Positions 35,597 to 45,400 of a stretch of DNA of 64,000 nt are shown in pieces. The position numbers and the translations under genes were made by a program. The stretch is from NCBI GenBank assembly GCA_903939115.1, contig CAJAFV010000063.1:1-64000 (forward strand). The letters run 5' to 3'. Every line of letters begins with the position of its first letter. Positions within the stretch are counted from its first letter, which is position 1. The notes beneath the pieces were generated by a model. The model worked only from the letters and a program-made list of their open reading frames with translations, had not been told where the DNA came from and did not search any database. The stretch comes from an uncultured Geobacteraceae bacterium. Lineage in GTDB: Bacteria > Desulfobacterota > Desulfuromonadia > Geobacterales > Pseudopelobacteraceae.

Positions 35597-36697
35597 TCAG
35601 GCAGGATTGAGTTCAAGCAAATCTTTATGCACAAAACTGCCGTTCTTTTGTATTAAAATTTCATCAAACCAGATTTCTCCGTCGGCAAGAATCCTTACCA
35701 GATCCCAGTGCACTGAGGAGCGATTGCCATTGTCACACTCGTCATACGCCTGTCCGGGGGTGAAATGAATCGAACCTATACTTTTTTCATCAAAAAGAAT
35801 ATTACGCATCGGCTGGCGAATCCCCGGATTGACACCGATGGCGAATTCTCCGATATAACGGGCTCCTTCATCAGCATCAAGTATCTTGTTGAGAGCTTTG
35901 CTCATACCGCCGGCTGCTGAAGCCGTAACAATTTTGCCTTCAACAAACTCGAAGCGGACCCCGTTATACTCTTTGCCCTGATAAATGCTCGGGCAGTTAT
36001 ACGTAATATGTCCCTGGACAGAGTTTTTTACCGGCGCGGTAAAGACCTCCCCATCAGGCATGTTGAGGCGTCCATCGCATTTAATTCCCGGCAGTCCGTC
36101 AATACTGAAACGAAGATCGGTGTCAGGAGCAGAAATCCTGACGTTCTTGGTTCGATCGATAAGTTTTTTGAGCTTTTCCTGTTTCTTTGACTCCGCTTTC
36201 CAGTCAATACAACAGGCTGAGAACAGGTAATCTTCATATTCATCAAGGCTCATACGTGCTTCCTGGGCTGAAGCATGTGTTGGATAGCGGGTCACGCACC
36301 AGCGGGTATGCTTGACACGCTGATCAACAAGAGGCCTGGTCAGCTTTGCGTATGCGACAACCGCTTCCTGCGGGGCATTAGCCATGACCATCGAATTATT
36401 GCCGGCGGAAATACCGATATAAACCGTCACTGTTTTGTAGAAATCCAGTTTGTGCTGCGGGAAGTGATCAAGTTGCAGTTTATTGGCACTCGAATAAAAA
36501 ATGCGGTCAATTTCAGGAACTGAAAAGGAATATTCAACATATTTTGCGCCACGCGAGAGACAGAGAGCATAGAGCTCCTTGACAAGAGGCATCGCCTCAA
36601 GGCCGGCAGCATTGATAAGAACGACATCTCCTTTTTTAACCCTGGTCGAGTAATCAACCAGTATCTCTGCAAACTGCCGTATTCTGGGATCGTTCAT
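35597..36697 (-). CDS. M29-family aminopeptidase
   Basis: 366 residues from MNDPRIRQFAEILVDYSTRV (AAAGG seven bases upstream). M29 (AmpS/PepS) features: KKGDVVLINAAG, metal-binding Glu region FEFVEGKIVTASAAGGMSKA, GARYIGEFAIGVNPGIRQP, FDEKSIGSIHFTPGQAYDEC and SSVHWDLVRIL with the late His-Asp pair. These thermophilic-type enzymes use two metal ions and act on small peptides in the cytoplasm. It heads the run down to the HDOD gene. Confidence 0.9.
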   Translation of the reverse strand: MNDPRIRQFAEILVDYSTRVKKGDVVLINAAGLEAMPLVKELYALCLSRGAKYVEYSFSVPEIDRIFYSSANKLQLDHFPQHKLDFYKTVTVYIGISAGNNSMVMANAPQEAVVAYAKLTRPLVDQRVKHTRWCVTRYPTHASAQEARMSLDEYEDYLFSACCIDWKAESKKQEKLKKLIDRTKNVRISAPDTDLRFSIDGLPGIKCDGRLNMPDGEVFTAPVKNSVQGHITYNCPSIYQGKEYNGVRFEFVEGKIVTASAAGGMSKALNKILDADEGARYIGEFAIGVNPGIRQPMRNILFDEKSIGSIHFTPGQAYDECDNGNRSSVHWDLVRILADGEIWFDEILIQKNGSFVHKDLLELNPA

Positions 36698-36728
36698 CGG
36701 CACACCTTTGTTTGGCTGGTAGTAGCCA

Positions 36729-37409
36729 TTAATGCATCATCAACCGGGTGACCCCCATGACAAGGCCGCTCTGCGAACCGGCCAGCAGCTGAACACCAAG
36801 GATGAGGAAAGGAGAAATGATGTATGAAAACATGTTGGTAAAGAATACCAGTACGATGATGATCACCATCCCGTAAGGCTCAATACGAGACAAGGCGATT
36901 GCCTGTTTATATGGCAGCAGGCCGACCAATACCCGGCCGCCGTCAAGTGGGGGCATCGGAATCATGTTGAATATAGCCAGCAGGAGATTTATGTATACCG
37001 AAAAGGCCAGCATCAGCACGACTGGTTCCATAAACATGGCAAGTGGAGATCCTGAAGCGGCTGGATTAGCAAAGTTCACCACCCCCCTGAGCAAAAAAGC
37101 CGAAAGCGTTGCCAGTATGATATTGGTAATTGGCCCTGCGGCGGCAACCCAGATCATATCGCGTTTGGGGTTCCGGAGATTTTCATACACAACGGGGACC
37201 GGCTTGGCCCACCCTATTCCGACGATAAATATCATGAGTGTACCGACAATATCGATGTGCTTCAACGGATTGAGAGTCAACCGGCCCATCATTCGTGCGG
37301 TCGGGTCGCCAAAACGCCACGCAACATACCCATGGGAGACTTCATGACAAACGATTGCCAGCATTCCCGGAACAAGCATTACTGAAAGCTTGAGAAAGAA
37401 ATTATCCAT
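36729..37409 (-). CDS. Site-2-type intramembrane metalloprotease (M50)
   Basis: 226 residues, about six membrane helices. Zinc motif HEVSHG (HExxH) at residues ~22-27 in the first helix and the third ligand in PMPPLDGGRVL (NxxPxxxxDG). There is no PDZ domain. This is the short M50B rhomboid-like S2P group common next to metabolic genes; the substrate is unknown. It lies 20-30 bp upstream of the M29 gene on the same strand. Confidence 0.9.
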   Translation of the reverse strand: MDNFFLKLSVMLVPGMLAIVCHEVSHGYVAWRFGDPTARMMGRLTLNPLKHIDIVGTLMIFIVGIGWAKPVPVVYENLRNPKRDMIWVAAAGPITNIILATLSAFLLRGVVNFANPAASGSPLAMFMEPVVLMLAFSVYINLLLAIFNMIPMPPLDGGRVLVGLLPYKQAIALSRIEPYGMVIIIVLVFFTNMFSYIISPFLILGVQLLAGSQSGLVMGVTRLMMH

Positions 37410-37575
37410 TAAGAGGGATCCTTTAAACTGAAAATACCATCGATCTTTCTAACACAAACAGCTCACCAATGGCAATTATTTAACGGGTTTTTGCTTTCAT
37501 AGAGGGAGTGAATCGGTCGGTGGCGGTGGAGTTCGTAAAGGCTGGAGATGACTGGACATCGTACAGAGAATGAGA

Positions 37576-37608
37576 AAAGGGTGTCAATATTTTGTATCGA
37601 CACCCTTC
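37576..37608 (-). terminator. Terminator after the GGDEF gene
   Basis: AAGGGTGTC ... GACACCCTT with 9-bp arms and a 13-nt loop; on the minus strand it is followed by TTTTCTCATT. It lies 26 bp past the diguanylate cyclase stop. Confidence 0.7.
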
Positions 37609-37633
37609 TTTCATATTTTTGACTTTTATCGTT

Positions 37634-38713
37634 TCAACAAGGTGCCGAAACAAGTGCTCCATAATTTTCCACACCAAAATCGGTCGTTCTATCCGTCAGC
37701 AAATCGTCCGGGAACACGCATACCTTGTTTTTGCCGGTTCTTTTGGCCTGATAGAGAGCCCTGTCGGCTTGTTTGACCAGGTTGGCAGTAAAGATGCTGC
37801 TCCCTTCCTGACACGTTGCCAGACCGATACTGGCAGTCATCTGCAGCTGACGGTCGTCGAAGGTGAAAGCCGTTTTTGCCAGTCTGTTTCTGATCCGTTG
37901 CGCAATCGCATGAGCGGTAACAGCTTTGGTCTGAGAAAGAATAATGGCAAACTCTTCACCGCCGTAGCGGGCAACCAGATCCTGGCCGCGGCAACTCTCT
38001 TTAAGAATTTTCGCAACAGTCTTCAACACCTGATCACCGGCCTGATGGCCAAAGGTGTCGTTCACCTGCTTGAAGTTGTCCAGATCGATTATGAGGAGAG
38101 AAACCGGGTGCATGTCCGGACATTTAACTTTGTGGGCCAATGTTTCGTCAAAAATTCTGCGGTTTAAAAGCTCTGTGAGACCATCGCGCATCGCCAGATC
38201 TTTCATTTTGCTATGTTCCTGCGCGTTCCTGATCGTCTGGCTGAAACAGGCCACCACACTAACGAGAAGAGACTCTGAGAAGGTCTTATCCTGCCCGCTT
38301 TTAAAATAAATGGCAATGGTACCGAGGTTGTTAAGCAACGTAAGATGAGCGGAGGCGAGAGAGTTCTCGGATAAATCAGTAGGAGAGCAGGAACTACCCA
38401 CCGTTATTTTTGCTTTGGCGGAGAGAATGCCTTTCTGGACCATCGGTGAAAATGTGACGGTTCTCGCGTCTTGATTTGAGAAAAAAGTGAACACGACCCG
38501 GTAAAACGGGGCGTGTCCATAGAGAGCACGGGCGGCGATTGAGCAGATGTCGTCCAGTTCCAGAGAAGTCGAGACCGCTGCCATGAAACCACTGATGAAG
38601 CGCGCCTCCTCAAGCTGGGCATGTATATGCTCAGCTGATCCTGTTTCTGCGGCACTGCCACCATTGAGCGCGCTTCCACTCCGTACTGTTTTGTCAAAGT
38701 TTTCTGTTATCAT
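37634..38713 (-). CDS. GAF-GGDEF diguanylate cyclase
   Basis: 359 residues from ATG 38713 (GAGG six bases upstream; ATG 38725 is the alternative). A GAF-like N-terminal domain (FISGFMAAVSTSLELDDICS and on to ~200) is followed by a GGDEF domain: MRDGLTELLNRRIFDE, LLIDLDNFKQVNDTFGHQAG, VARYGGEEFAIIL (active-site GGEEF) and ADRALYQAKRTGKNKV. It makes c-di-GMP from two GTP. No RxxD inhibitory site was seen four residues before GGEEF. No membrane helix, so a soluble sensor with unknown ligand. Confidence 0.92.
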   Translation of the reverse strand: MITENFDKTVRSGSALNGGSAAETGSAEHIHAQLEEARFISGFMAAVSTSLELDDICSIAARALYGHAPFYRVVFTFFSNQDARTVTFSPMVQKGILSAKAKITVGSSCSPTDLSENSLASAHLTLLNNLGTIAIYFKSGQDKTFSESLLVSVVACFSQTIRNAQEHSKMKDLAMRDGLTELLNRRIFDETLAHKVKCPDMHPVSLLIIDLDNFKQVNDTFGHQAGDQVLKTVAKILKESCRGQDLVARYGGEEFAIILSQTKAVTAHAIAQRIRNRLAKTAFTFDDRQLQMTASIGLATCQEGSSIFTANLVKQADRALYQAKRTGKNKVCVFPDDLLTDRTTDFGVENYGALVSAPC

Positions 38714-38986
38714 GGCTGACCTCATTTCACTTTAGACACTCATTGCGCATATTCTGTCATTATGCTGACAACAAACTACTAAAGCAAAGTATGTGCCACA
38801 AACCAAAATAAAGTATTTAAGCTGCTATTTAAGCAGCTTAGAAGGTTAAGACATATAAAACAGTCATTACAATGAACAGTGAGGGGTAAAGTGATGCGTT
38901 TCCACGTCATGGTTTTGACAAAAACAAAAACGTGTCTCCAGACAGAGAGGCAAAATCATCCCTCATTCTACCAAACAGGTTTATTG

Positions 38987-39031
38987 TTGACAGAGGCGAG
39001 AAATTTCCTTATAGGTAGTCGTATGACTACC
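38987..39031 (+). promoter_or_regulatory. lexA promoter with LexA-type operator at the start codon
   Basis: TTGACA (38987-38992), 17 bp, TATAGG (39010-39015) form a sigma-70-like promoter. The palindrome TAGGTAGTC GTAT GACTACCTA (GGT-N3-C-N4-G-N3-ACC at 39014-39031) overlaps the -10, the predicted transcription start and the ATG (39023). It matches the reported G. sulfurreducens LexA box GGTTN2CN4GN3ACC except for T-to-A at position 4. Autoregulation by LexA is inference. Confidence 0.75.
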
Positions 39032-39649
39032 TACGGCCTGCAAACCAAAGACAATCTCACCCAACGCCAGAAACAGGTGCTGCAGTTCATTACTTCGTAC
39101 ACCGGTGACAACGGCTATCCACCAAGTCAGCGGGATATTGCAGGGCACCTGAATGTTTCCGGGACATTGCCGGTCATGAAACACCTTGATGCATTGGAAC
39201 GCAAAGGGTACATCAAACGGGACCATGTTAACCGGGGGATTACACTGAAGATGCCGGTCACTCCTTCGGTTTCTCTGCCGATTGTCGGCACCGTCCGTGC
39301 CGGCCATCTCTCCCCGGCGATTGAGGATATTCAGGGGCACTTCTCCGTCGACCCGATGGCCGTTAAGGGAGATGACTGTTTTTTCCTGAGGGTTAGCGGT
39401 GAATCAATGATTAATGCCGGCATTCTGGATGGCGACCTGGCTTTAGTGCGGCCACAGCCGACGGCAGACAATAAGGATACCGTCGTTGCCATGATTGATG
39501 GCGAAGTGACTCTCAAGTGGTTCTACCGGGAGCAGGATCACATTCGCCTGCAACCGGCAAACCCGAACATGGGACCGATCATCATTCGCCCGGAAGATGG
39601 CGAGGTAAGTATCGTCGGCAAGGTGATAGGCATTTACCGGCGAATGTAA
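39023..39649 (+). CDS. lexA: LexA repressor
   Basis: 208 residues from MTTYGLQTKDNLTQRQKQVL. Winged-helix N-terminus (NGYPPSQRDIAGHLNVSGTL, VMKHLDALERKGYIKRD) and an S24 peptidase domain: AG cleavage site in TVRAGHLSP, Ser in VSGESMINAGILDGD, Lys in NKDTVVAMIDGEVTLKWF. It represses SOS genes until RecA-stimulated self-cleavage. The predicted mRNA start falls at the ATG, so the message may be leaderless. A 48-codon in-frame upstream extension with a GAGGGG site near 38885 exists but has no LexA-like sequence. Confidence 0.93.
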   Translation: MTTYGLQTKDNLTQRQKQVLQFITSYTGDNGYPPSQRDIAGHLNVSGTLPVMKHLDALERKGYIKRDHVNRGITLKMPVTPSVSLPIVGTVRAGHLSPAIEDIQGHFSVDPMAVKGDDCFFLRVSGESMINAGILDGDLALVRPQPTADNKDTVVAMIDGEVTLKWFYREQDHIRLQPANPNMGPIIIRPEDGEVSIVGKVIGIYRRM

Positions 39650-39683
39650 AAAATATTGAATAAGCAATAAACAGGAGAAATAA

Positions 39684-39866
39684 ATGGAACCGATTACCTT
39701 ATGCGGAGCAGTAATCCTTGCGGTCGGCTTGTGGGTGGAGTTTGAACCAGTTATCATGAAGGTTGTAAAATCAATTTCCAACAACAGCATTGTGACGGCA
39801 GTAACGTCATCGCCGCCAGTGCAGAGACCGCTCTATGTAAAATATATGACCGGCATCGGCAGTTGA
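39684..39866 (+). CDS. Small membrane protein downstream of lexA
   Basis: 60 residues, MEPITLCGAVILAVGLWVEF then EPVIMKVVKSISNNSIVTAV. One hydrophobic N-terminal helix with a Ser/Thr-rich remainder. AGGAGA is placed well before the ATG, 35 bp after the lexA stop, so it is probably SOS-controlled with lexA. Not recognised. Small SOS membrane proteins elsewhere act as division inhibitors or toxins; that role is only a suggestion here. Confidence 0.6.
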   Translation: MEPITLCGAVILAVGLWVEFEPVIMKVVKSISNNSIVTAVTSSPPVQRPLYVKYMTGIGS

Positions 39867-39879
39867 AAATATTTGCAGT

Positions 39880-40623
39880 TCAATCCAGAGCCACTACGAA
39901 TCCTCCCAGCATCATTTTGTCCGAAGAGTGCTCCCGCACCTGTTCCGCTTCTTTCAGAGACGCATAGTTTCCAGCCCTGACCCTGTAATATCGGGCCCCA
40001 TTAACAACAGCCTCGCGCATCGAGGAAGCCCCGTAGCGCTTCTTTACGCTGTCAGCCATCTTTTGGGCGTTTTCTATAACGCCGTAGGCTCCCACCTGAA
40101 TACCGAACGAACCTTTATCGTAGCTGGCCGGAGGGTGGTACATCGGTTTGCCTTTGACCGTGTCATCCAGGTATCCGAGCGCCTCTATCCTTACCGGCGC
40201 CGTTCCTCCTTCAACAACTCTGAGATCTTTGGCGGCGGAATAGGAGAGATCAATGATCCGACCGGCCACAAAAGGGCCACGGTCATTTATCCGCACGACA
40301 GTGTCGCGACCGTTGTTCCGGTTGCTGACTTTCACATAGACGCCTAACGGGAGTGTCTTGTGAGCCGCTGTCATTGCATACATATCGTACGTATCGCCGT
40401 TGCTTGTCTTCTTGCCGTGAAAGTCACTGCCATACCAGCTTGCAATGCCTGACTGAACAAAGCCCTCATGGCTGGAAAGCGGCTCATAGCGCTCGCCGTT
40501 TATGATATACGGCTTCTGTACTTTGTTTGGCGCCGATGAGTCAGGTCGATACGCGTGCCTCTCATGGCCGCCGCAAGCTGCTATCAGGCTGATGAGAATG
40601 AGTATTATAACGAATCTGGTCAT
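39880..40623 (-). CDS. rlpA: RlpA-family lipoprotein with SPOR domain
   Basis: 247 residues. Lipobox LIAAC-GG at residue ~17. The double-psi beta-barrel domain has GIASWYGSDFHGKKTSNGD, YDMYAMTAAHKTLPLGVYVK and VRINDRGPFVAGRIIDLS; the C-terminal SPOR domain (FGIQVGAYGVIENAQKMADS ... YYRVRAGNY) binds denuded peptidoglycan. In Pseudomonas RlpA is a lytic transglycosylase for septal glycan. It sits 10 bp downstream of recD on the same strand. Confidence 0.93.
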   Translation of the reverse strand: MTRFVIILILISLIAACGGHERHAYRPDSSAPNKVQKPYIINGERYEPLSSHEGFVQSGIASWYGSDFHGKKTSNGDTYDMYAMTAAHKTLPLGVYVKVSNRNNGRDTVVRINDRGPFVAGRIIDLSYSAAKDLRVVEGGTAPVRIEALGYLDDTVKGKPMYHPPASYDKGSFGIQVGAYGVIENAQKMADSVKKRYGASSMREAVVNGARYYRVRAGNYASLKEAEQVREHSSDKMMLGGFVVALD

Positions 40624-40632
40624 CTTACACTA

Positions 40633-42417
40633 TCACCCCCACAAGGCCTGACGTAACCCGGAACGCCTTTGAATCCTTTTTTCGCATGATAAAGTAAAGA
40701 TATCGTCCGTGCACCAGAGCTCAACGGCAGTCCGTGCCCGCGTAAGCCCCGTGTAGATAATTTCCCGGGTCAGTATCTGATTGCTGAATGGCGGCAGGAT
40801 CAACAGCACTCTCTCGAATTCAGACCCCTGACACTTATGTACCGTCATGGCGAATACTGTTTCGTGTGAGGGCAACCTGTAGGGAGAAAATTTCCTGGCT
40901 ACTCCGTTTATCGAAGGGAAATATACAGACAGACCAATTTCGCTTTCCGGGTCGTGAAGCGCAATACCGACATCACCATTGAACAGCTTCAGGCTGTAGT
41001 CGTTAATCATCACCATAACCGGACGCCCGTGATACCACTGTTTATCAGGCTTGATAACGCCCTCATCAGCGAGACAGGTTTCAATTAAACTATTGATCCC
41101 TTCCACCCCGTAGGGACCCTGCCGCAATGCGCACAACACCCTGAAACGGTCAAACGCACGCAGGACATCATCAGGGCTGTCGTGCCGCAGGTAATCAGAA
41201 AATCCCGTGACGACCGAGGCGGCCAGTTTTTTCTGCAGTGAATCCCGGGGAGGCGTTTCAATAAGAGCCACTCCACCCATCGTACCGCCCGTCGTACCAT
41301 CCTTCATCCCGTCAAGAACGCTTGCGGCATTGTCATTGTTAATAGCCGTGCTGACCAGACCGATCCCGCTATCCTCTCCAAAACGATAGTTTTTCTGCAG
41401 GACGACAACCGCATCGGCGAGCGCCGGCACATCGCTCCCCACGAAGCTTTCGGGAATTATGCATCCGGTGGCCTCCGCTATAAACGCCTGAAACGCAGCT
41501 GAAAAACCGAAACCGTGACCGGTATTGCATATGTCACCAAGAACCGCCCCTGCTTCAACGGAGGCGAGCTGATCGCGGTCACCAAGCAGGATGAGACGAG
41601 TTCCAGGCGCAAGCGCTGCTACCAGCTTGGCCATTAAACCGAGTGGAACCATGGAGGCTTCATCAACAACAATCGCTTCAAAAGGGAGCGGATTGTCTGC
41701 GTTGTGCCTGAAGCGGCATGAGTCTGGAATAACACCGAGCAGGCGTTGAATGGTGGATACGTCAGCGGGGATACTCCCCGCAACTGGGGTTAAAGTTTCG
41801 AGTTCTTTACCGGCTTTGCAAATCGACTCCTTCAGCCGGGCAGCAGCTTTTCCGGTCGGAGCGGCCAGACCAACCCGCATGCGGCTTCTTTTAGCCTGCT
41901 CTAGAAGGAGCGCGATAATCTTTACAACCGTTGTGGTTTTTCCGGTACCGGGGCCACCGGAAATTACGCAGAAACGACTTCTGATTGCGGCTGCGGTGGC
42001 AATCCGCTGCCAATCAAGACTTTCAGTCGTTTTCGGGAACAGACGTGAAAGTCCATCTTTAAGAAGTTCCGTATCAACATCAGGCGCATCGGATGCCATG
42101 GAAATCAGAACCGTAGCCAGATCACTCTCATATTTCCAGTAACGGTGCAGATAAAGCCGATTCGCGTCATCAAGAACAAGCGGGCGATATTCACCCGGCT
42201 GACCGACCATCTTCGAACTCCGCAAGCTGGCGACTGCCGTCGCGACTTCGCTGCTGCCAAACAGATCAGCAAGATTTACACAGATATTGCCGTGACCAAC
42301 GGCGGAGCTGGCGATAGTTGCGGCTTTGCGAAGGAAGTCCGTACTCCCCCCTCCCCTACTGCAGACAAAATCGGCAAAAACGTTGTCGATATCCCTGATC
42401 TGAAAATCCTCAAGCAT
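40633..42417 (-). CDS. recD: Exodeoxyribonuclease V alpha chain RecD
   Basis: 594 residues from MLEDFQIRDIDNVFADFV; the ATG overlaps the recB stop by 8 bp. SF1B helicase motifs: GGPGTGKTTTVVKIIALLL (Walker A), AAPTGKAAARLKE, VVDEASMVPLGLMAKL (Walker B), LLGDRDQLASVEAG (III), NYRFGEDSGI, and FAMTVHKCQGSEFERVLLIL then TREIIYTGLTRAR (V-VI). The 5'-3' motor of RecBCD. The extra N-terminal residues of the track ORF lie inside recB. Confidence 0.95.
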   Translation of the reverse strand: MLEDFQIRDIDNVFADFVCSRGGGSTDFLRKAATIASSAVGHGNICVNLADLFGSSEVATAVASLRSSKMVGQPGEYRPLVLDDANRLYLHRYWKYESDLATVLISMASDAPDVDTELLKDGLSRLFPKTTESLDWQRIATAAAIRSRFCVISGGPGTGKTTTVVKIIALLLEQAKRSRMRVGLAAPTGKAAARLKESICKAGKELETLTPVAGSIPADVSTIQRLLGVIPDSCRFRHNADNPLPFEAIVVDEASMVPLGLMAKLVAALAPGTRLILLGDRDQLASVEAGAVLGDICNTGHGFGFSAAFQAFIAEATGCIIPESFVGSDVPALADAVVVLQKNYRFGEDSGIGLVSTAINNDNAASVLDGMKDGTTGGTMGGVALIETPPRDSLQKKLAASVVTGFSDYLRHDSPDDVLRAFDRFRVLCALRQGPYGVEGINSLIETCLADEGVIKPDKQWYHGRPVMVMINDYSLKLFNGDVGIALHDPESEIGLSVYFPSINGVARKFSPYRLPSHETVFAMTVHKCQGSEFERVLLILPPFSNQILTREIIYTGLTRARTAVELWCTDDIFTLSCEKRIQRRSGLRQALWG

Positions 42418-45400
42418 GGTGCGCCTCCTCGACATCGATGAGACACTGAGTGAGTCCTCGGACCAGTTCAGCATCAGGCTTATCAAAATAGATGCCGTTA
42501 TGAGGACGGGAATTGTCGATACCGCGCAGGTACAGGTAGAGCGCTCCCCCGAAGTGAGTTTCATAGCGGTAATCGGGAATGCGTCTCTCAAGGTACCGGT
42601 TCACCGCTACGGTGTAAATGAGGTACTGAAGGGGATAGAGCTTCCGCTCCATGTCCCGGGCCAGATTGTCTGGAGTGTAATTTTCAGGCTGATTGCCGAG
42701 GTAATTGGATTTCCAGTCAAGAATGTAGTATCTCCCCTCATGGCAAAAGAGCAGATCGATGAAGCCGAGCAGCATTCCCTTGACGTTCTGGAAATTCAGA
42801 CTTTCCGCTACACGTTGAAGGTCTACCGGTGATGTAATACCGTGCTTTTTAAAGAAGCCGGCAAGCAGCTTCGGGTTAATTGACTTTAGAGGGAAGTAAA
42901 ATTCCATCTCCTGCACCCAGCTGCCCGGCTGTAGTAATGATAATCTGAGACCATCGAGCAGTTCGGCGTTGAGGACAGTATCAAGCATCGCCGTAACTGT
43001 GGCGCTGAATCCTGCATACGTTGGTGATTTCGCCATCGCCTTTGAAACGAGCTCTTCCAGCTTTCCATCTGTGACTGAGGTAAAATCGACCTTCTCAAAT
43101 ATCGAATGCAGAAACGTTCCGGGATCCGCCCCCTTCGGGAACGCAAAGAATGAGTTCTCAGCTGCGGTTTCACCCGTTTTAAGGTACCCCGACTCTTCAG
43201 AACTGTCGTGATCAGGAAATTCCGGGGGGGTCTCATGTCCGTCTATCAGGGATGAAAAACTTGACACCCTCCAATCCGATTCGATTGTCTTCGTCATGAT
43301 CCGGCAGTTGAACCGGTCAGCCGCGTCTGCTCTGCGCGTAAACTCTGCAGCAGATTCCTCACGCGGGTCTATTACCAGATTAATCCTCCCTTCAGAGATA
43401 CCTTCAGATGTAAGGGAACGTATTTTTTCGATCATGGTGCTGTCATCAACTGTTGCCATGACGTTAACAAGATCTTCATAGGGTGATGAGCCGGGGGCTT
43501 TTGCCGGAGAATGGAACAGATAGGCAAGAGCAGAACTTTCTGTGTAGCGGAAACGTCCCCACGCCACATAACAGCGATACTTGGCACGGGTTAGTGCGAC
43601 ATAGAGCAAGCGGACATTTTCCGCGAGTCCTTCATCCATGGCTGCCCTGTGATGCTCGTCAAATTTGTCAGAGCCAAAATCCGCGACCAGCTCAAACCCT
43701 TCATGGGCGACCGCCGTACCGCCGCCATCAATTACACCACCCCAGAGGAAAGGGCAAAATACTATCGGAAACTCAAGCCCCTTACTGACATGAATAGTAA
43801 GGATCTTGACCGCCTTTTCATCAGACTCGAGCCGGATCTGGTGTTCATCGCCCTCCGGAGGAGTCGTTACCTGCTCGCTGAACCAGGTGCAGAGTGAATC
43901 GACACCGAGGTGCGAGGAAGTCGCTTCCGCATGCAGCAATTCTCCGCAGTGAAGCAGATTGGTTATGCTCCGTTCACCCCCGGGGAGCGCCAGAAGCCGT
44001 GCGCGAACGCCTTCGATCTCAAGAAAAGCCCGGAACATCGTCATGAAGCCATAGCTTTTCCACAGGTCATGATACTCTCTGAACGAGTTAAGGCGTTTTT
44101 CCCAATCCGCCTCGCCGTCAGCATCAAAGGTCCGCGCTATGGCTTCTGCAGTTGTTCCGATAACGCTCGTCGCCAGTGAAGCCCTGACTTTCCCTTCATG
44201 GCTCGGCTCAGCGAAAGAGTTGAGAATGGTACGGAGTTCAAGCGCTTCCAGAGTCTGGAATATGCTTTGATCACTCCTGACGACAGCCGGCACCCCTCTC
44301 GACTGCAGTGATTCATATATCATTCCGGCCTGCTTGTGACCACGGACAATAACGGCAATATCACCGGGAACAACAGCCCTGGCGTTTGCCGCTGTGCCAA
44401 TGGTTGCTTTTCCTTCAGCAGCATCCTTGAGCAGGACAGCTATCTCGTCGGTCACAGCTTTTACTATGGTTGGATTTGTCCTTTTGATAGGAATACATTT
44501 GCTTTCAGATCCCTCCCGGGAGAAAAACCAGATCTGCATCGGAGAGGCATCCCTGTTTTCAACTACCAGTTCCTTTATTTCCCCTTCAGCAGCTTCCGGC
44601 ACCTTGACTTCCGGATAGCAGAGCCCGTCAATAACTAACGGATGCCCCTGATTCAGACTGAAAAGCCGGTTGACCGCTTCAACCAACCCCTCAGAAGAGC
44701 GCCAATTCAAAGTCATCGTATGATGATGTTCACGTGGGACATCATCCTTTGCCTCTAAATATGCGTAAATATCGGCGCCACGAAAACTGTAGATAGCCTG
44801 TTTCGGATCTCCAATCAGGAAGAGCGGGATGGAGCCCTCTTTAAACACCCCTCGAAAGATTTTATACTGGATCTGGTCGGTGTCCTGAAACTCGTCAATC
44901 AGTGCCGCGCGGTACTTCCCACGCATCCGCCCCGCCAACACCGACCCGCTTGGGCCGATAAGGGCACGATGGAGATCAGCCAGCAGATCGTCGAAAAAGC
45001 GTATATTCAGAGCACTCTTCCGTTCCGGCAGCTGTTTTTTGGCGAACTCGATGAGTTCACCATACACGGTGATCGCCATCTTATTTACAAGGCTGACCAG
45101 TTCATCCCAGAGCGCAAAAAACGGGTGATCCGGCGGATCGTTTTTTTTGAGGCGAACATCTTTTTTATTCATGAAGCATGCAGTCAGCTTCTTATAGCCA
45201 TCAAAAAACGCGTAGGGAGTACCCTGAATTACAAAGGCATTCATCCCTTGAATCAGCTCCGGGATACATTCCGTCAGGTGGTAGTTCTTCTGGCTTCTGC
45301 TCAAGCCGGGATGCTCCAGGAGTATCTGCTCCAGTTCAGCCCGTTTAGTCAGCCACAAGCTGCACATGGTATCATATGCATTTTTGCAGTCATTTCTGAT

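Noticed and set aside
38894-39022. N-terminal extension of LexA from the upstream ATG with GAGGGG
   Set aside because: In frame and with a fair ribosome site, but the sequence has no LexA-like features and would place the operator inside the coding region. Kept only as an alternative.
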